Below, one piece after another: positions 21,830 to 33,690 of a stretch of 64,000 nucleotides of DNA (positions are counted from its first letter, which is position 1; each line of letters opens with the position of its first letter). The translations under genes and the position numbers were made by a program. Origin of the DNA: Azolla caroliniana (Eukaryota; Polypodiophyta); the NCBI GenBank assembly GCA_043228905.1, contig JBHGNT010000013.1:3782001-3846000 (forward strand). Direction: 5' to 3'. The notes beneath the pieces are model-generated. The model saw nothing but the letters and a program-made list of their open reading frames with translations, was not told the DNA's origin and ran no database searches.

Positions 21830-22590
21830 ATGGATGATTTAAACATGTGTGTTGATGCATCTCAATCTACGTTTGACATTCAATCATGGATTATCCTAAG
21901 CAAACTGCTTGGGTTTCATTGGCTATGAAGGTTTTGGAATCGCATGTTTGGACGTGGTTGCATGGGAATGATCCAGGTTTTACCTTCGAATTGGCTCAAC
22001 ATTAACAAAAATGCAGTCGGTTAGATATAGTTGAGGCTCCATCTGAAAGAATTTTGGAGTTTATTGAAGTGCGCCAATTATTACGCATCCCATCTAATTA
22101 TGGGTTTATCTGGCAACAACTACAAAGTATTGCATTAATACAACGTCCTTAACCTTTATAAACAGAAGAACAATTGTGAATGGGTTGGTGTTTATGGGGT
22201 TGGGCGCCGCCGTTTACAAGTGACTACTAATCTTTTGTATTATTGCTTCGTTGAGTCTCTTGGATGACTATCATCTAAAGTTGAAGAAGAATGGAAAATA
22301 CATAACTCTCATCAAGGGGTGGTGGTAGATCTTAAAACATAGTTGGCATTCCGAATTGCCAGTTGTAGCAAAGGTCTTCCTTTGGAGAGTTTTGATTGGG
22401 GGATTGACTTTGGGATTAGCTCTAAAGCGTTGTGGACTAGCAATGAGCAAGTGCAAAACGTTCAAATGGAAGATAATACTCATCGTTTTATATAATGTCC
22501 GATTGCTTGTGAGATTCGGAGTTACATTTCTCAAATCTGGCAAGTTTTTTATCACACCGTTATTTAACTCTTAGACAGTGGGTGGTTTGC
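21830..22590 (+). pseudogene. LINE C-terminal fragment (zf-RVT)
   Basis: The frame at 22350-22440 reads VAKVFLWRVLIGGL and LALKRCGLAMSKCKTF. After a one-base shift it continues EDNTHRFI, CPIACEI and SYISQIW. This is the zinc-binding region that ends plant LINE reverse transcriptases. Upstream sequence (21880-22130) has weak reading frames of the same type (WVSLAMKVLESHVWTWLHG). The piece ends about 500 bases before the host gene promoter. Frameshifts and stops show it is dead. Confidence 0.6.
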
Positions 22591-22963
22591 ACAATTTATA
22601 TAGCTTGACCCATAATCAGAGATGGAGATCGTTTTTCCTATTTCCGAGGGATTGGGGATTGAGTCACGATTGAGATAGGTGCAATGCTTTTGTAAATTGA
22701 TGGTAGGCACGGAGTGAAAACATATATCTATGGAAGTTGATGGGAGGTACTATAATGTGGCGAATTTTCTTTATTGGAGCAAGTGGGAATTCTTTCTTTT
22801 TTCCTCACCGGAGTCTTCAGGTCTTTGCCTATTCCGCAATAATTCAAAGATCTTCCACACTACCCATAATATGTATCTATCTACATATCTAGTTAATGGG
22901 TGTAGTGGGTGAAAAAAAAGAAAGAAAAAGTTTTATTAATATAATTCAAAAATAATAAGAGAT

Positions 22964-23090
22964 TGAGAAGAGAGAGAGAGAGAGAGAGAGAGAGTGTGTG
23001 TTTTGAAAAGAAGAAGAATGAAGAATGAATAGAATGAAGAAGAATGAAGAATGAAGAAGAATGAAGAATGAAGAAGAATGAAGGTGCAGG
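22964..23090. repeat. GA and GAAGAAT microsatellites upstream of the host gene
   Basis: A (GA)n run (about 22966-22994) is followed by repeats of GAAGAATGAA. They lie within 150 bases upstream of the TATA box. The ORFs that cross them are low-complexity artefacts. Confidence 0.9.
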
Positions 23091-23103
23091 AAGAGAAAGA
23101 GCT

Positions 23104-23117
23104 GCTTATATATATAA
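23104..23117 (+). promoter_or_regulatory. TATA box of the reductase gene
   Basis: TTATATATATAAAG at about 23104-23117 lies 270 bases before the ATG at 23384. The purine/pyrimidine-rich leader that follows (CTTCTCC repeats, then GAA repeats at 23340-23370) is typical of a plant 5' UTR. Transcription would start near 23140. Confidence 0.6.
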
Positions 23118-23186
23118 AGAGAAAGAGCTTCTCCTTCTCCTTCTCCTTCTTCTTCTCCTTCTTCTTCTTCATCACCATCATCATCT

Positions 23187-23258
23187 ATGATCAGCACTTC
23201 TCCATTCATCCATTTCTCTTGCTCTCTGATCTTCTCTCTGCTCTGTGCTCTCCATTGA
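23187..23258 (+). CDS. upstream ORF in the leader (23 codons)
   Basis: An ATG at 23187 opens MISTSPFIHFSCS... and ends at TGA 23256-23258. It lies inside the predicted 5' UTR and ends 125 bases before the main ATG. It could reduce translation of the reductase. No conservation data is available, so it may be chance. Confidence 0.35.
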   Translation: MISTSPFIHFSCSLIFSLLCALH

Positions 23259-23383
23259 TCTCTATATATCTCTATATATCTAATCTATATACATACATAT
23301 ATCCATACGCAAGTAACAGAGAAGGAGGAGTCATTCGATCGAAGAAGAAGAAGAAGAAGAAGAAGAAGAAGGCTTAAGAATCC

Positions 23384-25974
23384 ATGGAGCCCCTCCCCCT
23401 GATCTTCTGCTCTTTCTCCATATTCACACTGGTCCTGTTCTTCACTGTCAAGATCTTCTCCAAGCTCATCCACGATCATCCGTCTGCTTCCTCTGAATCC
23501 CTCTCTTCTTGGCTATGTAGCTGCTTTCCCTCTCAGCACCTGCCTTCTCTGCAGGGGAAGCATGTCTTCATCACCGGTGCATCCAGTGGCATTGGGCTCG
23601 CCATTGCCAAATCCTCCATCCAGCAAGGCGCATTCGTCACCATGGTAGCTCGTCGCCTGCATAAACTCCAAGAAGCCTCCAAGAAACTTGTGGAAGACAC
23701 ACAATGCGGACGGGATCGCATCCATATTCAGGTCTTCATTTCAATCATCCTTCTGCACAAACATAAATTCTGTGATTCTTTTCTGACAAACCTGTGCTAT
23801 TTATGGTATGATAGATTCCAATGCTCAGGTTCGTCATCACCGTAATGTCTATACTGGTTTTTTTTTAGCAATGCCAATGCATAAAATTCTGCATGACATA
23901 GCTATGGTGTTCGGGATTCTTCCATGACTGTAAACTCTTCTGCGTTCTTGATTCACAAATTATTTCGTCTGTGTTTTCAAACAAAGCTTTTAGTTCCATT
24001 GTGTCTGTTTATACTGGTTTTTTTTAGCAGTGCCAATGCATAAAATTTTGCATGACATAGCTATGGTGTGTAAACTCTTCTGCGTTCTTGATTCACAAAT
24101 TATTTCGTCTGTGTTTTCAAACAAAGCTTTTAGTTCCATTGTGTCTGTTTATACTGGTTTTTTTTAGCAGTGCCAATGCATAAAATTTTGCATGACATAG
24201 CTATGGTGTGTAAACTCTTCTGCGTTCTTGATTCACAAATTATTTCGTCTGTGTTTTCAAACAAAGCTTTTAGTTCCATTGTTCCTGTTTCATAGACACA
24301 CAGCAATGATCTTCTGTGTGTTTTGAGATATAAATTTCCTTCCTTCCACAATTCTGATGGGAAGTTTCTAACACTAGACTCCCGATTTTCCAACTCTACA
24401 CTCCTAATCGCTTCTGAATGCTCTCTATGGACCATAAAAGTTCTAATTCTAATTCTCTCTCTGACTTCAGCTGAGCAAAGAATCTGTGAACTTTGCTTTA
24501 ATGTTAGAGCATATCTGTGTTTTTTCCTAGATGAATCTATGAGTAATAATGAATCTGCCATATACCTCCCGGAGGAGAGAGATTCACAGAAGATCTTTGC
24601 CCCCCTTTCTGTGACAGGCCGCAGATGTCGGAGATTTCGCCGCAATTTCCGAAGCCGTGGCGGCATCGCTGCGATGGAGAGCGATCGATGTGCTCATATG
24701 CAATGCAGGAATCACACACGCGGGATACTTGGAACACACCGATGTAGAGGATATCGACAGGGTCATCCGAACCAACATCAATGGCACTGTCTATGCATTG
24801 CATCAAGTCCTCCCTTCTCTGAAAGAGCGAAGCATGGAGGATAACCAGAGCCACCGCGTCTCGATCGTCATCATCTCTTCGCTCGCCTCGCTCTTCTTCA
24901 TGTATGGCCATGCCGTCTACACTGCCTCCAAGTATGCTGTGAGGGGTCTGGCAGAAGGCATGAGGATGGAGCTCATGCCTTACAAGAACATTAAGATCAG
25001 TGTCGTCTGTCCCGGATTCGTCGACACCTCATTTCTCGATGAAGGTAAGCAGCTTCTTTAGCAATTGATCCATCCATCCATCCATCCATCCATCTTACCT
25101 AAGTCTTTTCTTTCTTATTCTTGATCTTTATTTTTGCTTTTGCTTGGGTTATTTATTGGTTTTGTATTGTGTGTAATGGCTTGATTGCTTTGCTGAGTTT
25201 GCTTATAGCCATCCTCTAGTGATGAGATAAATTGGGTTTTTGTATAGTCTCCTCCGCCCCGCCCTCCGCCCCGCACCGCCCCGCCCAGCCGATACATGAA
25301 TCTAATCTAGTTAGTTGAATGTTTTCATCTTTACTTGGAGCTAAACCCTTCCTTTGGTGGTGTTTTGATGACCACAAGGATGGATCTATCTGGTCATTCT
25401 TCCATCCACTCTTAGGGAATATCTCAACATCATGAACTCCTTCCTTCTAGGGAAGATACAGCCAAATCTGGCACACTTGGGCACCTTTACATTCCATTGG
25501 GGCACTTTCTGCTTAGCTAAGCTAACAAAACATACATACATACATACATACATACATACATACATACATACATACATACATACATGCATACATACATACA
25601 TTTTACAGAAAATGTGGGTTCCTACCCTCCATGAAATAGTGTGTATGTGATTTTCAGTGACGGAGGGCGATGATGAGATAACGGAGCTAATGAAGAAGGT
25701 GAACATGTTGAGGGAGAAAGGATCGGAGGTACCGGAGCATGCGGCCAAGTGCGTGCTGGACGCGGTGAAGAAGGGGAAGTTCCTGGTGGCCACGCAATCC
25801 TTGGGGGCACACTTATTGACCCTTGGGCGCGGGGTTGTCCCCGCGGACACGTTCGCGCAATTCGTCTTGGAGCTTCTCTTCCTCATCCCTTGCCGCTTCA
25901 TGAGCTTGGTCATCGAGAGATACAACCAGCATTTCATCGTGAAGGACGTCCATGTCCCTTACAAAATGCAGTGA
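23384..25974 (+). CDS. short-chain dehydrogenase, 3-ketodihydrosphingosine reductase-like (3 exons)
   Basis: Exons 23384-23731, 24618-25044 and 25658-25974 join in frame to 363 codons plus stop (1092 bases). Donors are CAG/GTCTTC and AAG/GTAAGC; acceptors GTGACAG/GC and TTTTCAG/TG. The protein has an N-terminal membrane segment (about residues 5-22), the NADP(H)-binding TGASSGIG (about 67-74), LICNAG (about 143-148) and the catalytic Ser plus YTASK. A further hydrophobic C-terminal part contains FVLELLFLIPC. This is the arrangement of TSC10/KDSR, which reduces 3-ketosphinganine to sphinganine at the ER in sphingolipid synthesis. Length is slightly above Arabidopsis TSC10 as I recall it. Another membrane-bound SDR remains possible. 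No stop or frameshift was found, so it is probably functional. Confidence 0.85.
23850..24285. repeat. intron-1 tandem repeat, three units of about 140 bp
   Basis: TTATACTGGTTTTTTTTAG recurs with exactly 140-base spacing (about 24010 and 24150), and a first, longer copy begins near 23850 with a 15-base insert (TTCGGGATTCTTCC region). Each copy contains AGCAGTGCCAATGCATAAAA. The array lies wholly inside intron 1 and has no coding role. Confidence 0.9.
25066..25096. repeat. (ATCC)n microsatellite in intron 2
   Basis: About seven ATCC units. A GC-rich CCGCCCC tract (about 25250-25290) and a (CATA)n microsatellite (about 25530-25590) follow in the same intron. Confidence 0.9.
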
Positions 25975-26290
25975 AAGAAAGAATTGCATGCCTCCTTCCT
26001 TTGTTTCTAGCTCTTCCTTCCCTTACCCACCATGGTCCCAATTCATTTTAACTTATTCATTTGCCTACAACACTCCCCCCCTACCCCATTAGTAGGTCCT
26101 TTTGCAAGAAGCAAAACCTAATGGGCACTTCCCTCATTGTTTTATGTAATGCTTCCTTCCCTTCCTACATGAATAATTTTTGGGTGATAAAATCTCCTAC
26201 CCTCGTATCGAATGCCCATATTTTCGAGTTATATTCATTCCGCAAGTGTATATATACATAATGTCTTTGCCCCTTCCATCTTTTCTCCTC
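25975..26290 (+). other. 3' UTR of the reductase gene (approximate)
   Basis: AT- and CT-rich sequence follows the stop. AATAAT-type motifs near 26170 could serve as poly(A) signals. The end is not sharply defined. Confidence 0.45.
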
Positions 26291-28326
26291 ATCATTCTGA
26301 AGAGTTGGATGATTGATTCATGAGTGCACCTAGACTACTCTTTGTTGTAACAAAATCACTTGTGTCAACAACACCTATTATTAATAGCTACTTGAATGTT
26401 TTTTTGATTTGACCTTCATGATTTCGTGCTCGGTTGATGCGAAACCTATTGTAAACACAAGTCCATGACTTATTTCTCGTTTGAAAAAAGTGACATGTGT
26501 AAGTGCCATAAGGTGAAGGCATTTTTTTCTCCGATGAATTTAAGCAAACAAGATGATTCTGACCCAAAAGATCTGCATATGTCTCCCATGAGGTGTGTAT
26601 AGCATTGTGAAACACACATTGCTACAATGTTTGTGGGGACATTTACATTGGGCTTCTTGTATTTCTATATAAACCCTTAATTAACCTCAACAACTTAGTA
26701 CGAAGAGGGATTACGACATTTCCTTATCAATTCATACCTCAAGTCAAACCTTTGGGGACCTTGTATGTAGTTGATCATTACTCGTCAACTACTAATTGTC
26801 TCGACTCCCGACACTCAAAGCATTTGACACAGAAGCCCAACAACTTGTTAAGGGTCAATTGGTATTTTTGAAAAGAGCAGTGAATACATCAAGGATGATA
26901 TGTGAGTGTTTTGCAAGAGAAACAAATTTGCCAACATGCCCACATCAAAGTTTTTCATTAAAGCTATAGGTGCTACCAAACAATAGGTGGACTACCAAAC
27001 TATTGAATTTTGGATAACATTTCCAACAAATTTTGTAAGCATTAGTTGGAATATATATAGAAAGGCTTTGATTGTATGTAACAGGTACACTTGCTTTACA
27101 CATATTTATTTGCGTAATAGAATGTGTAGACCAAACATTCACATGGATACATAAATGATAGGTAGACGATTTACCTATATTTTCTATCCTATGAAAAGGT
27201 AGTTTGATGGAGTTCGGTGTAAGTTATAAAGGTTTTAAATCTTACTTACTGACTCGAAGGTGGCAGTAGAAAAGTAAAATATTTCTTACCATTGTGATAG
27301 ATCCCTCGGATTGTGATATCTGTAGTTTTAGGATGGGTAATATCAAAAGCACCCATCGTATCACTACATGTTCTTAGTAAAAATAAAAAGACGTGAAAAA
27401 GCTTCCAGCCCCCAAAACACACTTAACGAAATATTACATCGAAGAACCATTGTTTTTCAACAGAGTCGGTCAACATTCTTTGGGTATTTGTGAACTGCAA
27501 AAAATAAACACATTTTAGTTGCACAATCTATTCACAAGATAATGACGGCAATTAATCGTTTTAAAAAGGTAAATGTACTTCGCTCGTATTACTATGAGGT
27601 ATCAATGTAGTGATATCTGTCAAACCACCTACACATGACACATTTGGTATTATTGATAATATCAAGTTTCTACCGAAAATGTTCCTTTCATTAAAACATA
27701 CCGTTAACTTGCAACACAAAAATTATTTTACCACTGTGAGTTTCTTTTGTGGAATTCGAAAGACGAAATGATGCAACACCTATAATGGGAACATATTGCA
27801 CCAACGTAACAACCACGTAAAGTTCAATAGGGACTATATTGTCACCCAAACTTCAACATGATACTTAAACCTTTATTTGTTAAGGTTTTTAGGTTCAATT
27901 TCTACCTTGTCTCTATAAGTAAATGATTGAAATAAGTTGAATTATCAGGCATACCATCTTTCCTAGTTAATGTTCTTCTTTCCTATCTCCAAGCCATAAT
28001 CCAAATGTCACACAATGTGTGCGTCCATCTTTCGACCTCTTTTGTGCATTCTACACAGCTAGGGAATTGTATGTGTTTTATTGGATCATCACACTCTACC
28101 AATCACCATTGTTTGCTCAACACCCAAAAGTGCCACATAAGGATACCTTCCAACTTCCTAATATATGCTTTAACTCCATGTCTACCATCAAACATGAAAG
28201 CATTACACATATTCTAATTATGTTGTAATTAGCACAAGAATTAGAATATGATCTCCATCTTCTCATTTGGACCATTTTGAATATATTGACTAAATACCCA
28301 TCGTATACACCTCAAATAACAACAGG
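26291..28326. other. non-coding stretch
   Basis: No recognisable frame. Parts of the minus strand from about 28000 may be LINE sequence upstream in relation to the zf-RVT piece at 28327-28600, but too decayed to read. Confidence 0.45.
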
Positions 28327-28600
28327 TCAAAACTTGCCAAATCTATGATAAATACTTCTAGATGATACAACCAAAATGGCATTGATAAACTCATGTGTAC
28401 TATCTTCCAATGGAATGCTACAAAAAGAACATTTGCTCGATCTCAATTCTTTCCTGGTTAACTCTAAACCTAATGGTAACCCCTCAATCATCTTTGTCCA
28501 AATAAATAACTTTGCATGGAATGGTAACTGGGAATGCCAACTACATTTTAACATTTTCCACTACCTTGAATCTAACTTACATATATTCCACTCCATCTTT
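28327..28600 (-). pseudogene. LINE zf-RVT fragment
   Basis: On the minus strand the frame reads WHSQLPFHAKLFIWTKMIEG, LPLGLELTRKEL, then CSFCSIPLEDSTHEFINA. This is the plant LINE C-terminal zinc region; the final Cys of the cluster is replaced by Ala. It is the same domain as at 22350-22560 but another copy. The rest of the element is not readable. Confidence 0.6.
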
Positions 28601-29089
28601 CCTTTATTCTTTGCACGATGATAATGAAACTATGCAATGGTGATACAATTATGTGACTTGTAAGAAGCATATACCATCCTTCAAACACCAATCCACCCAA
28701 GGAATATTATATGCTGACATTAATAAAGATCCTTACAATAATGCCACGCTTTTCAACTTTTCCCAAATAAACCCATAATTTAGGGAAGCCATAATAAAAT
28801 TTTAGCAGCATAAAATTCAAACAACCTTTGAGATTCAATATCAACCACATTTGCTAACTTGATGACCCTTAATTGACACAAACGATTGAACTAAGATCTC
28901 AATTTCTCTTTTCCTTGCTAGTATAACAATCTAGGAGATATGAGTAATTCCTTCCATGATGAATTACATTACTATCAACAAGATGATGGTGCCCATTCAA
29001 AATATGTAAAAACTTCAACTATTGAGCATATATAGACTGTCAAATTTTAAGGGGAATGCTTCGATTAACTAATTGCCGAGTATGAAAAT
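28601..29089. other. non-coding stretch between LINE fragment and Ty3 element A1
   Basis: AT-rich, with no frame or element terminus recognised. Confidence 0.45.
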
Positions 29090-29420
29090 ATTGTAATTTA
29101 AGAAATAGTATAGTTTTGTATAACTATAGGTTCTTGCCAAACAAGGCAAGTGTAAATCTTGGACTCGGGTCACCTATAAAAAGGGACCGAGAGCATTGTA
29201 TCTGTATCGTTCTGTTTTGGTTTTAATATAGGTTTTGGTAGTTAGAGTATTTTTGTGTTGACTATTCTATTCTTTTATGCTATATATCTATTGTGTTGAA
29301 TGTTCTCTGTTGCACTGGCTATATTATACTAACAGTCGATCAAGATTGTATGTCTAATCGTAAGAACTAATCTTTGTATATCTATTTCTGAGTGTAGAAC
29401 TAGGGTCGACTAACCCATCT
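29090..29420 (+). promoter_or_regulatory. A1 5' LTR-like promoter region
   Basis: CCTATAAAAAGGGACC (TATA at 29175-29182) is followed by a T-rich leader, as in the A2 3' LTR (TATAAAAGG at 41234). The LTR ends could not be fixed. Confidence 0.4.
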
Positions 29421-29799
29421 CTCCACCACAATCTTCTTGACTGAACGTTCAGAGTTGAATGTTTGACATATTGTGTCTGTCGTTTATAGCTGTCAGCTGT
29501 CGGTAGATCAACACAATATTTTGGCACACTCGGTTACATCTACTACGAGCAAAGAACGAGGAGAATGGATGCCATCTAGTCTACTCAATATAGTCCAGCT
29601 TGCAGAAAGCAGAAGACCACACATGAGATCGGACAACCGACGTGCAGAAGATGGTATTTCCGATAATTCGTAGTTTGTTGAACAAGTCCAGTAAGAAGCT
29701 CAAGGGGCACTAAGATCGCTTCCCGATTTAACTACCGACAATAGCTTAGATGAGGAACATTCTAACCAAGAAAACTTAGTTGAACTTTGTGAGGAGGAT

Positions 29800-30530
29800 A
29801 CAATGCCGTATCCCTATCCCAAGTATAATGATGAAGCCGACGTAGAAACACATGTGTGCTTGTTCCTTACGACATGGCAGACTAACCATCTCTCACAACA
29901 ATTGTCAGAAGCAGATGTCGAAAAGTCTAAGGTTGCTGAATTCGGGTTATCGTTCGACGGATAGTCGGCGAATTGGTACTCACAGCATGAGGCGGGTGAG
30001 TTTGAGTCTTTTAAGCAATTAACTACCAAATTTTATTAGGTTATTTTATTGACAAGTTCCAAAGAGGGAACTAATGAGTCAATTCAATGTGGCATATTAA
30101 GAAACCCATTAAATTGTGTCACAATTCATTATTCGGTTTCAAAATCTTCGGAGGCAGTTGGCACAACCTCTCCTAGAAGATGACCTAAAAGAGACCTTCT
30201 TGTTGGCATTACTGGAACCGCTTCGAACCACATTACATGTGTTCGATTTCAAAGATCAATTGCTGTAGAAGGTGATCAACAAAGCACTTCTCGGACATGA
30301 CACAGACCAACAATACTATGTCCATGGCATCATTACAACGGTCTTTACTGAAGTCAGAGGAATTGAGGTTCTGACAAGCAATCAATTGCACGACATGTTT
30401 GAATCTAGGACATTTGACAATTGAGTGCACGCTGCGCACACATTGTTTGATTTGTCATTCAAAAACACATACAATCGACTAGTGTGAGTATAATCTGCTC
30501 AATAAAGTCGCGACACCAACCATACAGATA
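29800..30530 (+). pseudogene. A1 gag pseudogene
   Basis: Frame fragments give FGLSFDG, SANWYSQHEAGEFESFKQLT and, after shifts, a remnant of the tandem CCHC region that matches A2 33050-33180 (the ACTTGCACGACATG...GAGTGCACGCTGCG part). An Arg/Asp-rich stretch follows (about 30520-30900, DDRYDEYRR type). Multiple stops in all frames mark it as dead. It is identified mainly by comparison with A2. Confidence 0.55.
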
Positions 30531-31080
30531 CAACCTCGGGATGACTACCAGGAGGATCAGAATCGGTCAGTACATTGGTTTCGGGAAGACGATCAGCCAA
30601 GTTATGATGATCGTTACTGGTCGGATCGCAATTGACGAGATGATTATTGCTGAGACGATCGATATGATGAGTATCGACGAGAGGAAATTTGGCAAGGGGA
30701 GTATAGAAGAGATAGCTAGAACAGTTATGACCGAGAATATTCACCCCGACAAGATAGAAATGATCGTCGACCTTACAAGGTAATAGATATCATGATGATA
30801 GAAGGTCCTATGACTAGAAAAGAAATGAAGACAATTGACCATTTAATCGTCGAGTTCAGAATGACAATAGAAGACCTAAACCATCTCGACAATTTTAGTA
30901 CAATTCCAGAGGCCGAGATGAGCCAGAACCATAGGGTGTCTGGCAATCACATTATGAGAACGGTGACAACAACAATGTCGCCAAAATGTTGCAGGACAGT
31001 AATGCCCCAAATGTCACATCTGACAAGTCGGGAAGTTGACATGAGGACGTATCAACGAAAACACTTGATGGGAATGAAAC

Positions 31081-32400
31081 ATGGAAAGTCTTGGCCAATT
31101 GCTAGATATCATTACCATTGATTGGCTTAGTGAAATTAGTTCCTCATTTCAAAAGGTGGTGAGAATTATCACAAGAAAAGAGTTGGAAAATGTGTTGGTG
31201 AATTTTGCGAATCCAATCAAAGGATCGACAATTATGGATGAGCAAAGCCCTACGATCACGGTAATCATTCAGGGTCAAGAAGTGTCGGGCATCATAATCA
31301 ATGGCGGATCAAGAGTGAATGTCATTAACAAGACTACCTCTGATCGCCTAGGAATCACCACCTGGGAAGCATGTCCATTCTGGCTACAAATGGCAGGTAC
31401 CAGTACAGTCTGACCAATAGGGCTGATCCGACTATTCGATATTGTCATTGGCGGCCATACATTTCAGATATCGGCGGTCATACTCCATTTAGAGGCACAA
31501 GGAGCTTACCCTCTGTTATTGGGTAGTCCATGGCTTCACACTACCAATATCAAACAGAATTGGTGGAAGAATATTCTGACATTTCGGAAGGGTAAGACAA
31601 AGATTCACGTTTCGACTCAAGAAAAGGTTACAACAACATGAAAATGTGTGCCGCTTATGCTGAAGCTGTCAATATGATGGAGGGATTAGGTGACGGGGAA
31701 GAGAATCAATATTTTGCGGACAATGCCAAGATTATCCCCTTGTTTGAAATCAACATCGTCGAAATAATGACTCCATATCTCGGAGACGATGAAAAGGAGG
31801 TAGATGTTCATGTCGATGATAAAACTCTTAGGGAGTTACGTCAGCAACAGGAAGCCATGGAAAGAGAAATGCAAGTATCGCAGTGCGTACAGGCTTCTGC
31901 ACTAGAGAAATTAAATCTGGCCGACAAGAATACAAAGCTGAAAATAGTGCTCATAGCAAAAGAGATCCAATCGGCTGACAAGACAAGGGTTACCAAACTA
32001 TTATGTCAATACAAAGATGTTTTTGCGTGGTCATTCGAAGATATGATGGGACTAGATTTGGCCTTCTGTCAGCATTAGATTAATTTGCACAAAGATGCGA
32101 AGCCGGTACAACAATGAAGGTACTGATTAAATTCAAATTACACAGTAAAGGTAAAAGAAGAAATCGACAAACTGTTGTGGGTTTGGCTTCATCTGACCGG
32201 TTAAGAAGGCTACTTGGCTGAGCCCGATAGTTATGGTGCCCAAAAAGAATGGCAAGATTAGGGTGTGTGTTGATTATCGGAAACTAAATGCGGCCACGGT
32301 GACTGACGTATTTTCATTGCCTTTCACCGATGGAGTCCTCCATGAAATATACAGTTTCCTCGATGGATTCAGTGGATATAATCAGATTCGGATCTCGAGG
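31081..32400 (+). pseudogene. A1 protease and RT start
   Basis: 31081-31413 has GIIINGGSRVNVINKTTSDR, the protease region with N-G-G where A2 has D-G-G, followed by ACPFWLQMAG. 31638-32078 reads AEAVNMMEGLGDGEENQYF and CQYKDVFAWSFEDMMGLD, the lead-in to RT. 32233-32400 reads MVPKKNGKIRVCVDYRKLNA and SFLDGFSGYNQIRIS. It then stops where unrelated DNA begins. Frameshifts separate the pieces. Confidence 0.8.
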
Positions 32401-32978
32401 AATCCACTATATATATAGAGGTTGTATCATGTGCGTTCACAACATCTTTTATAAACCCCTTATATGTATATTTTTTACTATTTTAGATACCCTTCTATAA
32501 AAAAATGGTTAATAAAAATAACCCTTAGTGCCAATATATATTTTGACGACAACTCATTTTAAATGCCCTTACATAGAAATGTATTATATTGTATTGCATA
32601 TGTTGTATATAATTTATATATAGGTTGTGTGTGTGTGTGTTCATATGTATGTATGTATTGTATTGTATTCCATGTTTATTTATGTATGTATTGTATTGCA
32701 TGTGTTGTATATCTTAGATGTATGGTATGTATTTATGTATTTATGTGTTATGTGTATGTGTGTGTAGTGGCTCATGTCTATTTGCACATAAATCATGAAT
32801 ATTCTTTTACTAATAAAGACTCAATAGCACATTATTTGGTTTGATAGTTATTCTCTATTTAAACATTATGAAACTTTATCAACAATCATCATGAATACTC
32901 CATCATTGCAAGAAGTTCCTTCAAATGCTTATTAATTTCTCACATCACAACATTTTTTAACGAGGAAGAGATTAAAAA
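32401..32978. other. AT/TG-rich spacer between A1 and A2
   Basis: Contains TATGTATGTATTGTATTG-type simple repeats (about 32600-32770). The ORF at 32563-32844 is low-complexity and not a gene. Confidence 0.7.
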
Positions 32979-33690
32979 ATGGACAAGACTAGCTCCTTCT
33001 TGTCGATGGGGATGTTACACCGGGCACTCCCGAAGGAGGAAGCCCTAAGGTTCCGACAGGCCTTACAATGCACAACATGCCTAAATTCGGGCCACTCAAC
33101 AGTAGACTGCACCCTGCGGGCACAATGTATGATCTGCAACTCTCGAGCCCATACAACGGACCGATGCGAATATAACCTGTTAAATCAGCAGGCAGCACCG
33201 GTTCGACACATAGAACCGCGCAATTAGAACCCGGATGAGGATCGATTCCAGAGAGACAACCGCTACCAACGCGAACGCGGTAACAGATACGCTGATAAAA
33301 GACGCGATAACTATGACCGAGAGGAGAAACGCAGAGATAGCTACCCCCGGGACCGGTACGACCGAGACGAATCCCCGGAATACGAACGATGCAGAGAAGA
33401 GAGGCGACAAGGGAACTGAAATTTCCGACGGAATCAGAAGCGTGGATTTTTCCGAAGAGAGGAACGTCGGGAGGCAGCGAGGAATGACAACCCGGTATCG
33501 GTACCGGATAACCGAAAAACTGAAGACGACCACCGAAGCATACCCACCCTCCAAACCGGGGACAAAGGAGAAACGAGCAACAGTCACAAGGTGTACTGTT
33601 ATTACTGCCGTAAGGAAGGCCATTATAGTAACCAATGCCCAAGCAAAACCAATGACAAGCAGCCGACAGTCAACATGGTTACAGCCGAAA
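32979..33690 (+). pseudogene. A2 gag C-terminal part with three CCHC knuckles
   Basis: The first two knuckles lie in tandem, CTTCLNSGHSTVDC and CMICNSRAHTTDRC (about 33069-33170). An Arg/Asp-rich linker (about 33220-33560, RDNYDREEKRRDSYPRDRYD type when read in the right frame, with a stop near 33420) leads to a third knuckle, CYYCRKEGHYSNQC (33594-33635). The knuckles bind RNA in the particle. The frame is shifted once before the third. The capsid part of gag is absent; the ATG at 32979 is only the first Met of the remaining piece. Confidence 0.8.

Larger units (their letters stand above)
29090..32400 (+). mobile_element. Ty3/gypsy element A1, 3'-truncated and heavily decayed
   Basis: The order is an LTR-like promoter region (about 29090-29420, TATAAAAAGG at 29175), gag (29800-30530), protease (31230-31590), spacer and the RT start (32230-32400). 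It breaks off inside RT after FSGYNQIRIS. Its protein phrases parallel element A2 at 32979-41441 nearly line by line, so they are one family of different age. Many CG-containing codons of A2 appear as TG or CA here. Confidence 0.8.

Noticed and set aside
22936-23377. Three ORFs rich in Ser, Phe, Lys and Glu before the reductase
   Set aside because: They are translations of GA, CT and GAA microsatellites in the promoter and leader.
25386-25937. 183-codon minus-strand ORF over exon 3 and the CATA microsatellite
   Set aside because: Shadow of the reductase exon plus a simple repeat; includes a VCMYVCMYVCMY-type tract.
32563-32844. 93-codon ORF rich in Tyr, Val and Cys
   Set aside because: Translation of TATGTATG and TTGTATTG simple repeats.
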